Source: Verrucomicrobiota bacterium
GTDB taxonomy: Bacteria; Verrucomicrobiota; Verrucomicrobiia; Opitutales; Opitutaceae
Reading direction: 5' to 3'
NCBI GenBank assembly: GCA_014584295.1
Contig: JACTNC010000062.1
Location: forward strand, 1 to 56,248
Length of the DNA stretch: 56,248 nt
Position numbers and translations under genes: made by a program. The notes beneath the pieces are model-generated. The model made no database searches, was not told where the DNA came from, and saw nothing but the letters and a program-made list of their open reading frames with translations. Below are positions 17,956-27,077 of this stretch, piece by piece (within the stretch, counting starts at the first letter, position 1; each line of letters starts with the position of its first letter).

Positions 17956-19977
17956 ATGTCGTCATTGCTGAGCCGACTCGCTCTCATCCTCGCGCTTCTC
18001 AGTGCCGGTTCACTGAGCGCACAAACCGACACCATTGCGCGCCCAAAGACCACAGCGGTCCTCGCCAAGCAGGTCGTGCCTCCCGGTGGCGCTTCCGTGC
18101 CCATCGACCTGAGGAATCATTTCACGATCCAGAACGAGACCGGCGACAAGTTCGTCCAGTTCGATACGGTCTACGGCAAGTTCAACGTAATCCTTCGCGG
18201 TGGCAGGGCTCCCAAACATGTCGAGAATTTCCTGAAGTACGTGCACGACGGACGCTACACCAACCTCTTTTTCCATCGCACCGCCGGCGGCACAACATCA
18301 ACCGTCGCCTCGATCGCCCAGTCCGGCGGCTTCAGACTGCCTTACTCCACCGCAGTCGAGCACTACGATCCGATCGGCCTGGAGGGCACGCTGACCCATG
18401 AGCTCTATACGCTCGCTGCAGCACGAACCAGTGACCCCAATTCTGCAACCTCACAGTTCTTTTTTAACCTTGTTGACAACACCAATACCTATTTTCCGGG
18501 TCAAAGCACGACCAACCAGGATCTGCGCTATACCGTATATGGCCGTGTTGTAGGCAGCGGTGGTGCCGCCCTGAAACAGGTCGGCATGCTTCCCGTCTAC
18601 AATATGGTGGATGGCTCAGCCAATACGACGGCTTTTCAGACCATTCCACTGCGTGACAAGGTCCCGAATATCCTGACCGAAAAGAATCTCATCGTCATTC
18701 GCTCAATCACGGAGGTGCCGCTCTACTCAACCGGCACCGAGACAAGCGTCCTCAACTTTACGGCTCAATCCGCCAATCCTGAAGTTGCGCAGGTTTCACT
18801 CACCGGCTCCACGCTCAACATCCAACCCGGTGTCGTCAACGGCACGACCAGGGTCACTGTCACCGCATCCGAGGTGGCCGGTGACACCGTCACCGCGGAA
18901 TTCGATGTCGAAACGAATTCCGAGCTTTCCATCGCCCGTCCGCCGCGAAGCCAGGTCATCGCTTCCGGAGACGCAGTTCTGTTCGATGTCGAGGCTGTGG
19001 GTGCAGGCCTGAGCTATCAGTGGCAGCACAACGGCACGCCGATCAACGGTGCCACATCTCCGGTACTCTTCATCCGTGGCGTAGACCAGGAGGACGCAGG
19101 TAACTACTCTGTAGTTGTCAGCAACACCGTCGGAAGCGTCACCAGCGCGCTCGCTGGTCTGACCGTCGTCGACGACAGCGCTGCCAAGAGCCGACTGAGC
19201 AATCTCTCCGTGCGCTCATTCGCCGGAAATGGGGAAGAGACGCTGATTGCCGGATTTGCCGCTGAAGGTGGCACCGTAAACCTGGTGATGCGCGGCATTG
19301 GACCGACACTCGCCAACTTCGGTGTTTCCGACGTGCTTCTGGATCCCGAGATCAAGCTCTTCAATGTTCCGCTTCCAGGCACGAGCGCCAATCTCCTTGG
19401 AGCGAACAATGATTGGACGCAGTTCGACGGGAGTGCGGTTGGAGGGTTCCCCCTGCCGGTGGGCAGCAAGGATGCCGTGCTCACCAGTCCGTATTTAACA
19501 GGCGGGAATACGCTTCATATCAACGGGCTGGGCGACACTAGCGGCATGGCGCTCATTGAGCTCTATGAAGGACCCGATTCGGTGGGAAGCCTCGTCAATC
19601 TCTCGGCCCGCACCCTGATTCGAGCCAATGAAAACCTCATCGGGGGATTCACATTGAGTGGCACGACCAGTCGCACCGTTCTTGTGCGAGCGGTCGGCCC
19701 CGGTCTCAGCAACCTGGGCATAACCGAGTTCTTCCAGGATCCGAAGCTCTCGCTCCATTCAACGAAGGGTGCCGTTATCGCCCAGAATGACAACTGGGGC
19801 GGCTCAACCGCCTTGAGCGAGGCATTCCTCAGTGTCGGTGCGTTTTCCCTTACGGATCCCAACAGCAAGGACGCCGCCATCCTCACCACCCTGGAGCCGG
19901 GCGGCTACACCGCCGTGGTCACAGGCCCGACAGGGCACTCCGGTGTGGTACTCATGGAAGTCTATCTGGTCCGCTAG
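17956..19977 (+). CDS. Secreted cyclophilin-like / immunoglobulin-like multidomain protein
   Basis: A 673-residue exported protein (signal about 1-22, ending SLSAQ). Residues about 50-260 resemble a cyclophilin-type peptidyl-prolyl isomerase: YGKFNVILRGGRAPKHVENF, the catalytic-arginine-like FFHR, AQSGGF and SATSQFFFNL, with an enlarged loop before YTVYGRVVG. Residues about 270-320 form a Big-type beta domain, about 325-405 an Ig-like domain (YQWQHNGTPINGA ... DAGNYSVVVSN), and the C-terminal 270 residues are two tandem repeats of about 130, each with LSNLSVR/LVNLSAR, RGIGPTL/RAVGPGL and NDW. The region for the cyclophilin tryptophan/histidine is not clearly conserved, so catalysis is uncertain. 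It is very close behind the receptor and probably co-expressed; a surface or matrix role is inferred. Confidence 0.82.
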   Translation: MSSLLSRLALILALLSAGSLSAQTDTIARPKTTAVLAKQVVPPGGASVPIDLRNHFTIQNETGDKFVQFDTVYGKFNVILRGGRAPKHVENFLKYVHDGRYTNLFFHRTAGGTTSTVASIAQSGGFRLPYSTAVEHYDPIGLEGTLTHELYTLAAARTSDPNSATSQFFFNLVDNTNTYFPGQSTTNQDLRYTVYGRVVGSGGAALKQVGMLPVYNMVDGSANTTAFQTIPLRDKVPNILTEKNLIVIRSITEVPLYSTGTETSVLNFTAQSANPEVAQVSLTGSTLNIQPGVVNGTTRVTVTASEVAGDTVTAEFDVETNSELSIARPPRSQVIASGDAVLFDVEAVGAGLSYQWQHNGTPINGATSPVLFIRGVDQEDAGNYSVVVSNTVGSVTSALAGLTVVDDSAAKSRLSNLSVRSFAGNGEETLIAGFAAEGGTVNLVMRGIGPTLANFGVSDVLLDPEIKLFNVPLPGTSANLLGANNDWTQFDGSAVGGFPLPVGSKDAVLTSPYLTGGNTLHINGLGDTSGMALIELYEGPDSVGSLVNLSARTLIRANENLIGGFTLSGTTSRTVLVRAVGPGLSNLGITEFFQDPKLSLHSTKGAVIAQNDNWGGSTALSEAFLSVGAFSLTDPNSKDAAILTTLEPGGYTAVVTGPTGHSGVVLMEVYLVR

Positions 19978-20055
19978 CCGGAGCGGGCGAAGGCCTGCGA
20001 CCGCAAAGGTTCCGGCGGCCGGCCGAGTGAGACCTCAGGCGGCCGCCAGATTCGA

Positions 20056-22875
20056 TCAGAATCGAACGGTCGTTGTAAACATGACAGTCCGTGGCTCAAG
20101 CTGCTGATAGACGATCACGGCGCCATCGGTCGAACTTGCCGATTTGGCGATGTAGGGATAGTCGTCGAGAAGGTTGCGAACGTTCAAACCAAACTCAACA
20201 TTGTAACGCTGAGCGATTCGAAAGTCATATCGCACGTGCGCACCAACGATTGTGTAGGCGGGGCCCTTGATGGGATGAGCAAAATCGGGGATATTGGTGA
20301 CCGGATCCACAATGGCTCCTATGAATGAGGATCCCCGGTACTGGACATTTCCGCCGAACGCCAGTCCCTTGAACCGGCCATCGGGCACGCGATAGCTCGT
20401 GACGAAGTTCGCATTCCACTCACGCAGCTCCTCGGCTTGGCGCCCCTCGACCGCAGTCTTGCTGTTGCGCATCGAAATGCGGTAGTTTGCAATCTGCTGC
20501 GCCACCGTGCTGCCATTCGCCAACACTACCGAACCCGAAGTTTTTTCAAGGGGATAGACATATTCCTCAAGGAACCGTGCCGCGCGGGAGTTCACATTCG
20601 TGAGGATATTGTTGTTCTTGCTGACATTGGTGGAAATTCTCCACGAGGGCGTCGGATTGTATATGAGTTCCAGTTCATACCCACGAGAAACGATGTCCTG
20701 TGTGTCACGTGGGTCCTGAACTGCCTCAAGCACCGGGATATTGAGCGTCCTCCCCATGTCATTGAGGGATGCTCCGAGGCCCTGAACGGAGGAAATCAAC
20801 TGGTTGTCCTGGGATGATCTATAACGGGTCAGCGAACCGGTGAGTCGGTCGCCGAATAGGGCGAACTTGATGCCGTAATCCTGCCCCGTTCCCATGGACA
20901 CGGGCAATGGCCGGGCGTACATGTCCTTCTGATTGCCTGCTCCGGTCGATGTCTCGGACTGATTGTACTGAAGGCTGAGTTGCGGCAGGAGGTGCAGCAC
21001 AGCGCCGCCGGTAAAGGTACCATTGCGCAAGGTGTTGCTTGGAGACGACAACAGAGGCAGCTCCTGCCAGCGCTGGGCCTCTCCGATGGCGTTGCGGATA
21101 TTGACTGCCGGATTGAGGGTGTAGCCCTTGAGATCGTCCCACCTGTAACCGAGGGTTGTCGCCAGGCGGTTCTTGAGCGTCTTGCTTTGCACCGCCAGCA
21201 CGAGTGAGTCGGTCTCCTCATTGTTGCGCACCGCGCGGTCCTGATAGTACCGTGAGGCTACGCCTCCAGAATTGACTGGTGCGATATCCCGGAACTTCAG
21301 GTCAGATTGCCAGACATCGCCTTCCCCAAGGAAGAGGTAGCTGCGGCGGAAAATTCGATTCTGAGCATTGTCCAAACGCGCGGGATAACCCGCAAGCGGT
21401 GTGCCGTTGACCTCGAACATATCGTTGAGGGCCGTCGTGGCAAAGTCGTGACTCAGCAACATCGCAAACCGATGCTGCCCCACCCACGCACCCCAGGAAC
21501 CACGCCCTCTTAGGTCGAGAAGGTGCGTTGCCGTAAGACGGAGCTGTCGATCGAGTTCGGTCTGCTCCTGGACACGATTGGTCCCTTGTGTATAGTAGCG
21601 TCCGGCATTGGGGTTCGCATTGCCATTGGGGAGGGTCCTGTTCGTATCGACAAAGACGGAGTCGCCGCCCTCGGAGCGAACCCAATAAATGTTTCGTGTG
21701 GACTGTCCGTAGGCGAGTTCCAGCTGCGTTGCGCCACCCAACTCCTGTTCGAGAAAGAAGTGGTAGTTGCGTCCCGTGTAGTCACTCTGACGTGTCGGTC
21801 CATTGTAATTCTTGTTGTATGGAATCGGGCTTGCTGCAGATAGCGTACGATTTTGAAACGTGCTGATGCCTCCTCGGGTCGTGTTGATCCAGTTTAGCAT
21901 CGGAACTGCGGTTGGACTTCCATCGACGACCACAAGCTGATTTGTACCTGCTGCCCGTATCACACCCGCAGGCAACACAACGCCCACGGGCGCCGGCTGA
22001 ACGCCGCTGACAAGGTTGGAGCCCGACGCGATCCAGGGCGTGATAACGTCCGTCGCGGTTCTGAGGTTGGGCAACACTCTGTCGGCCTGGGCAAGTTCCG
22101 CATTGACCCGGAGGGTCATTGTCCAGTTGCGCCGCTTAAGGATCTGCAGGGTTGTCGCTGCAAACTGGCGATTCTCCCGCCAATACGCGGGCTGAATGAA
22201 ATTCGTCGTATCGCGATGGAGCAATGCAACACGAAGCGCCAATCGCCCCGGCACGATGACCTGATTGAAATCCGACGACGCCCGCCATCCATGCCTATCA
22301 TCGACACTAGCCGAAACCGAATAACGGTTGTTGAAATTGGCACGCTTGCTCACGCCTGTAAGCGTTCCGGCGGGATTGCCCACGCCAAAGAGCAATGAGT
22401 TGGGGCCGCGGTTGATGCTGATCTGTTCAATATTGTAGACGTCGACCGGGAGGTAGCTGGGAAAAAAATCCTGTGTGCTTTCGTGCACACGCACACCGCG
22501 GATGCGCGCCGATTCGCCGCTGTTGTTCTGCGAATTGAAAGTAGCCACATTCAGTTCTGCGTTGGGCGTGAAGCTGAGCACGTCCTGAAGCGTAAAAACG
22601 CCGAGGTCCGCCATGTATTCGGGTGTCACCACGGTGATCGCGGCGGCTATGTCGCGCAATGAGGTATTGAGGCGCGTTCCGGCGAGAGTTGACGAGGCCG
22701 CATACCCACGATCCTGATCCGTGGATACCGTGAACGGATTGAGGACGAGTGTTTCATCCTGGGAGTCCGTGCCGGTACGGGTAACCGATCCGCCGGGAGT
22801 GGACGCGGGTTGCGCTACCGCAACGCCGAGCGTTGCGAGGCTGAGCAGAGTAAGTCGAGTCAATGCGTGTTTCAT
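20056..22875 (-). CDS. TonB-dependent outer-membrane receptor (no STN domain)
   Basis: A 939-residue receptor. The ATG at 22875 opens a good signal peptide (about 1-22, ending GVAVAQ). A short linker holds LVLNPFTVS, probably the TonB-box region, followed by the plug (about 50-170) with GTRLNTSLRDIAAAITVVT and INRGPNSLLFGVGNPAGTL, then a large barrel ending VRF. The same plug style (TLAGTRLNTSL) occurs in the receptor at 27078-30245, so these two form a second paralogue pair. With no STN domain it should transport without signalling to a FecR. It is divergent from the heparinase-like gene across 175 bases and probably belongs to the same polysaccharide-related locus. Confidence 0.92.
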   Translation of the reverse strand: MKHALTRLTLLSLATLGVAVAQPASTPGGSVTRTGTDSQDETLVLNPFTVSTDQDRGYAASSTLAGTRLNTSLRDIAAAITVVTPEYMADLGVFTLQDVLSFTPNAELNVATFNSQNNSGESARIRGVRVHESTQDFFPSYLPVDVYNIEQISINRGPNSLLFGVGNPAGTLTGVSKRANFNNRYSVSASVDDRHGWRASSDFNQVIVPGRLALRVALLHRDTTNFIQPAYWRENRQFAATTLQILKRRNWTMTLRVNAELAQADRVLPNLRTATDVITPWIASGSNLVSGVQPAPVGVVLPAGVIRAAGTNQLVVVDGSPTAVPMLNWINTTRGGISTFQNRTLSAASPIPYNKNYNGPTRQSDYTGRNYHFFLEQELGGATQLELAYGQSTRNIYWVRSEGGDSVFVDTNRTLPNGNANPNAGRYYTQGTNRVQEQTELDRQLRLTATHLLDLRGRGSWGAWVGQHRFAMLLSHDFATTALNDMFEVNGTPLAGYPARLDNAQNRIFRRSYLFLGEGDVWQSDLKFRDIAPVNSGGVASRYYQDRAVRNNEETDSLVLAVQSKTLKNRLATTLGYRWDDLKGYTLNPAVNIRNAIGEAQRWQELPLLSSPSNTLRNGTFTGGAVLHLLPQLSLQYNQSETSTGAGNQKDMYARPLPVSMGTGQDYGIKFALFGDRLTGSLTRYRSSQDNQLISSVQGLGASLNDMGRTLNIPVLEAVQDPRDTQDIVSRGYELELIYNPTPSWRISTNVSKNNNILTNVNSRAARFLEEYVYPLEKTSGSVVLANGSTVAQQIANYRISMRNSKTAVEGRQAEELREWNANFVTSYRVPDGRFKGLAFGGNVQYRGSSFIGAIVDPVTNIPDFAHPIKGPAYTIVGAHVRYDFRIAQRYNVEFGLNVRNLLDDYPYIAKSASSTDGAVIVYQQLEPRTVMFTTTVRF

Positions 22876-22947
22876 GTTAGGTCGATAGCCCCTGCACTCC
22901 CAATAGGGACCATGGGCCAACTAGACGATGCATGGCGCCGGCGGATC

Positions 22948-22977
22948 AGTTACGATCACGTGAAATTTCTTGTAACT
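22948..22977. promoter_or_regulatory. Inverted repeat in the divergent receptor/lyase promoter region
   Basis: In the 175-base gap between the divergent receptor (start 22875) and lyase (start 23051), AGTTAC at 22948-22953 is mirrored by GTAACT at 22972-22977, and the interval contains the perfect palindrome TCACGTGA at 22956-22963. A shared operator for both genes would fit the position. No regulator is encoded nearby and the arms are short, so this is a candidate only. Confidence 0.3.
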
Positions 22978-23050
22978 CTTTCTGCCCGCATCCGCATCGT
23001 ATTGGATGTAAGGCAGCCGTCACGTACGTCTTGCCCTTGGAATTCGCCCG

Positions 23051-24925
23051 ATGCTCCTCCACTACCTGCCGTTGCTTCTCCTCCCTATGTGCGCTGCCTT
23101 GCTGTCGGCAGCGGATCGTACCGACGTTACCGAACGGATGGCAGCAATGCCCCCCGCCCACCCCCGTCTTCTCCTTACGCTCCGCGAGGAGAGTGCATTT
23201 CAGCAAAGAATTGCCTCGACTCCTCTTCTGAGTTCGATTGCCGAGGCACTGCGCGCTCAGGCGGATCGCATGCTTTCCACTCGCCCCGTCGAGCGAATCG
23301 TTGAAGGGAAGCGACTGCTCGACAAGTCCCGCACCGCATTCTCCCGGACACTGCACCTCGGGCTCGCCTGGCGTCTGACTGGAAGAAAGGCCTACCTGGA
23401 TCGTGTCCGCGAGGAGCTGATCGCGATTTCAAACTTCTCCGACTGGCATCCCCAGCATTTTCTCGATGTCGCCGAAATGACCGCGGCGGCGGCCATTGGA
23501 TACGATTGGTGCTACGACGGCCTCGATGAGGAAACACGGACGCTCGTGAGGGGCGCCATTGTGGAAAAAGGACTCCGCGCGAGCATAAAAAACAGCGGAT
23601 GGAGCCGCCTAAACAGCAACTGGAACCAGGTTTGCAACGCAGGCATCACGCTGGGCGCTCTCGCCGTGGCCGAAAGCGAGCCTGAACTTGCAGCCAGTCT
23701 GGTCTCTCGTGCAGTCACAACGCTCCCAATCGTGATGCACGAATACGGGCCAGACGGAGCCTATCCGGAAGGCCCCACCTACTGGTCCTACGGAACCACC
23801 TACAATGTGCTCCTGATTGCAGCGCTCGAGTCCGCGCTGGGGACCGACTTCGGACTCGCCAACCAGCCAGGATTTCTAGCCACAGCGGACTATTACCTCC
23901 AAGTAATCGGCCCCTCAGGTCTGGCCTTCAACTATTCGGATGCGCACCGCGGGCAGGATGATCTGGAAAGCGCGATGTTCTGGTTTGCGAGGAAGCGAGG
24001 CGATTCCTCGATCCTTTGGAACCAATGGCCTCTGCTGCAGAGCCGGCTGAGCAGCAGGACCTGGATCGAAAAGCCCATCACTGAGCCCCTGCCTTTCCTG
24101 CTGCTCTGGATGCCTGATGCACCCGCGACTCCCGATGTTCCCCAGGCATTGTCGTGGACCGGAATGGGACTGACCCCCGTCGCCTTTCACCGCTCAAGCT
24201 GGGATGCCAACGCGGCATTTGTTGCAATCAAGGGAGGAAGGCCGTCCATCAACCACGGGCACATGGATGTGGGAGCCTTCGTGATGGACGTTGACGGTGT
24301 CCGCTGGGCGGATGACTTGGGGTTGCAGAACTACCACTCGCTGGAGTCGAAAGGCGTGAATCTCTGGGAGAAGGGTCAGGATGCGGAACGCTGGAAGGTC
24401 TTTCGACTAAGTACGGCGGCCCACAATGTCCCGATGGTCGATGGCCAGCAGCAGCGCGTTGCCGGAAACGCGCCCATTGTATCAAGCGGAAGAGGACGAA
24501 CGGTAGTCGATCTGACAGACATCTACGAAGGCCAACTCGCTTCAGCCAAAAGAGGGGTTGCCCTTGAATCCGATCGCAGCGTTCGCGTGCAGGATGAATA
24601 CACTGCCCCAGATCGAACCGTGCGTGTTCGCTGGGCGATGGTCACTTCCGCTGACGTCTCGATCGACGGACCCGGGAAGGCGACCCTCTCGCAATCAGGC
24701 AGGACGCTTTCCTTTCGAGTCTGTGAGCCGCTTGACGCAAAACTCATGATCTTCCCCACGGATCCTCCGCCCTCGCCCTTCGATGCCCGCAATGAAGGCA
24801 CACGCATGATCGGATTTGAAACGACGCTGGAAGCAAGACACCAGCAGCGAGTCATTGTCCAACTTGCTCCCGCTGAGGCAAATCCGGGCCCCTATCAATC
24901 CATTCCGCTCTCGGACTGGCAATGA
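23051..24925 (+). CDS. Heparinase II/III-like polysaccharide lyase
   Basis: A 624-residue exported protein (signal about 1-21). The helical N-terminal region (about 35-330) carries NSNWNQVCNAG near residue 190 and YPEGPTYWSYGT near residue 237, resembling the catalytic Asn/Tyr region of alpha/alpha-toroid lyases. The C-terminal heparinase II/III beta-sandwich (about 375-600) has INHGHMDVGAFVMDVDGVRW near residue 400, which includes the conserved His. Such enzymes cleave uronic-acid-containing polymers (glycosaminoglycans, alginate and others) by beta-elimination. Its stop overlaps the next start as ATGA, so the two are translationally coupled. The exact lyase family and substrate cannot be assigned from the sequence alone. 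Confidence 0.87.
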   Translation: MLLHYLPLLLLPMCAALLSAADRTDVTERMAAMPPAHPRLLLTLREESAFQQRIASTPLLSSIAEALRAQADRMLSTRPVERIVEGKRLLDKSRTAFSRTLHLGLAWRLTGRKAYLDRVREELIAISNFSDWHPQHFLDVAEMTAAAAIGYDWCYDGLDEETRTLVRGAIVEKGLRASIKNSGWSRLNSNWNQVCNAGITLGALAVAESEPELAASLVSRAVTTLPIVMHEYGPDGAYPEGPTYWSYGTTYNVLLIAALESALGTDFGLANQPGFLATADYYLQVIGPSGLAFNYSDAHRGQDDLESAMFWFARKRGDSSILWNQWPLLQSRLSSRTWIEKPITEPLPFLLLWMPDAPATPDVPQALSWTGMGLTPVAFHRSSWDANAAFVAIKGGRPSINHGHMDVGAFVMDVDGVRWADDLGLQNYHSLESKGVNLWEKGQDAERWKVFRLSTAAHNVPMVDGQQQRVAGNAPIVSSGRGRTVVDLTDIYEGQLASAKRGVALESDRSVRVQDEYTAPDRTVRVRWAMVTSADVSIDGPGKATLSQSGRTLSFRVCEPLDAKLMIFPTDPPPSPFDARNEGTRMIGFETTLEARHQQRVIVQLAPAEANPGPYQSIPLSDWQ

Positions 24926-26676
24926 AACACCTCCACGGACTTGCCGTCCTGCTCATCTGGGCTCTCCTTGCCAGCACCCAGGACGCCTGCGCGACGACAT
25001 ACTATTTTTCCACATCTGGGAGCGACACTAACACCGGCCTGTCACCGAGTGAACCCAAGCAATCACTCCAAAACGCGCTGCCACTCATGATCGATGGGAA
25101 CGTCATTCGCTTCAAACGCGGTGACGCATGGTACAATCCCAACTACGTGTGGGATTTGAGCGGGAAGACAAACTTCACAATCGACGCCTATGGCAAAGGC
25201 AAGCTACCCATCATTTCAAATATGGAGCTAATTGCCGGACCCGAAGGATGGATGCAGGCGGGTCCAGGAATATGGAGGCATGCGACTCGCATGGGCCTCA
25301 AGACTGCCGCGTGTTTTGTGTCCGGCGAGTCAATGCTCAAGGTCCCATCGCCATCCGATCTAACCGCACGCGGCACATACGCGGTTGTCGCCGATGGAGC
25401 ATCCCACTTCGTCCATGTATGCACGGGAGGAGGCGCGCCCGATCGCGTCGAAATTCTGGCTGCGCTCGATGGAGGAGGTGGCCCTGTCCTCAAGGCAACC
25501 CGAATGACCAAAGCCATCATTCGTAACATGGATTTTCACGGTGGCGTGTGGATGGCATTGCATTTTACAGCACCCACAACGGATGTGCTCATCGAATCCT
25601 GCCAGGTGACGCGAATGAGGAGCTATGGGATTCTTTTTGAAGAGAGTGCCGACCCAACCGCGCGCCACGATACACCACAGGTCCGGAACTGTCATATCGA
25701 CAAGACCTGGAGCGCCACCGAAAACACCAAACGAAGTCCGCCTGGCGACGGCATTCTGTTCAAGAACGCCGTCGAATCAGGAGTTATCCGAGGAAACACG
25801 GTGGTCGATGCCGGTCACTCGGGCATCGCCTTCCATGCCATGTCCCGCCCTCACCACGGAGTGAGAAACTCGCTCATTGAGCGGAATGAAGTGTATGGAC
25901 GAAATTCAAACTACCTACACGCCATCTCGCTCGCAGGGTACGACGAGAAATGCTCCTACAATGTCGTCCGTCGGAACTACGCCCATGACTTCAAGGTGAC
26001 ATGCCACATATCGGGAAACAACAACATGATCTACAGCAACGTCTTCAGAAACGTTGACGTCAGCCCAACAAAGACCAAGCAAGGCTGGGCGGTGGATTGG
26101 GTGCCTTGGAGAGTCAAGGATGGCGAGTCAGTCGCATGCCATGACAACTTGTTTGCCCACAATACGCTCTACGATTGTGAGGAAAATCCAATCATGGTCG
26201 GCCAATTCAGTCCCGCTGTATTCGGCACCGGAAACGTGATCATGAACAACCTGATCGTAAAATGGGGCCGGACAGACCATCTCGGCCGCCTCAATTTTGC
26301 GATCAAAGTCGCATCAGATTCGTCAAATATCCCCGTCATCAGCCACAACGGCCTCTGGAACTCCAGTGCTGGCGACCACGTGCTGTATGTCCGCGGGAGC
26401 ACATTCACGGCGGCTGAATTTGGCCACGGAAACCGGCAGGAGCCACCGCATTTTGTCAATGAAGGCGGGTCCCACGCAGAGGACTATCGGTTGGGCGAAC
26501 GTTCACCCTATCGCTCCGGGGGACAGGTCATCGCGGGCATGGAATCCGATTTTGTCGACTATGACGGCTATCCCTGGGACCCGAACAGCCCAAGCATCGG
26601 CGCATTTCAGTATCGGGGCTCCGTTGGGCAACAGCGGGCATCCATTGGCCGAAACGAAAGCAAGGCCGCACGTTGA
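24922..26676 (+). CDS. Secreted right-handed beta-helix protein (polysaccharide lyase/epimerase-like)
   Basis: A 584-residue exported protein (signal about 1-25). The N-terminal cap TYYFSTSGSDTNTGLSP followed by a predicted right-handed parallel beta-helix (about 40-560) is typical of pectate-lyase-like, chondroitinase-B-like and related folds. Repeating short coils such as NVVRRNYAHDF, NNMIYSNVFRNV and NLFAHNTLYDC are visible. The C-terminus has the common closing motif DYDGYPWDPNSPSIGAFQY. It overlaps the upstream lyase by four bases (ATGA), implying a joint role on the same glycan. No catalytic Lys/Arg pair could be assigned with confidence, so lyase, epimerase or binding functions all remain possible. 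Confidence 0.8.
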   Translation: MKHLHGLAVLLIWALLASTQDACATTYYFSTSGSDTNTGLSPSEPKQSLQNALPLMIDGNVIRFKRGDAWYNPNYVWDLSGKTNFTIDAYGKGKLPIISNMELIAGPEGWMQAGPGIWRHATRMGLKTAACFVSGESMLKVPSPSDLTARGTYAVVADGASHFVHVCTGGGAPDRVEILAALDGGGGPVLKATRMTKAIIRNMDFHGGVWMALHFTAPTTDVLIESCQVTRMRSYGILFEESADPTARHDTPQVRNCHIDKTWSATENTKRSPPGDGILFKNAVESGVIRGNTVVDAGHSGIAFHAMSRPHHGVRNSLIERNEVYGRNSNYLHAISLAGYDEKCSYNVVRRNYAHDFKVTCHISGNNNMIYSNVFRNVDVSPTKTKQGWAVDWVPWRVKDGESVACHDNLFAHNTLYDCEENPIMVGQFSPAVFGTGNVIMNNLIVKWGRTDHLGRLNFAIKVASDSSNIPVISHNGLWNSSAGDHVLYVRGSTFTAAEFGHGNRQEPPHFVNEGGSHAEDYRLGERSPYRSGGQVIAGMESDFVDYDGYPWDPNSPSIGAFQYRGSVGQQRASIGRNESKAAR

Positions 26677-27077
26677 CTTTCGCTGCTCTTGGTGGGCAGA
26701 CATGCAATCACGACCGTCGCGAGTTCCGGATTCCCGACTCGCTTCAGGGAAGATCGCTTGAGCGATTCCAAATCAATGCGCGCCCTGGCATTCATAGCTC
26801 ACCGCCTCAACGTAAGGAAATCGTGCTCTCTGGCTCAGACCGGAAGGCGTCTGGCCATGAAATGCTCCCCATGTTCTCCGACGTCTTTCTACCACCAAGC
26901 CACACTGGCTCGACATGACACGTTGTGGCGCATGACACGAGAGACCGCAAATGGATCGCCGTTGGCGGCATTCTCTCAACCAAAAATGATCGCCCGTGAC
27001 ATTTCGCATAACTGATTTTTGAGAGCCGGGCATTGTTCAATGGAACGCGCCATTCAAGCGCGGCATTTCACCTTTCC
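26677..27077. other. Intergenic region before the third STN-containing receptor
   Basis: About 400 bases with no supported gene; several short overlapping frames have no family resemblance. A small inverted repeat (ATCGC-TTGA-GCGAT, about 26752-26766) lies early in the gap but has no T tract. The last 80 bases before the receptor are AT-richer and probably contain its promoter, though no convincing -35/-10 pair could be chosen. Confidence 0.35.
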
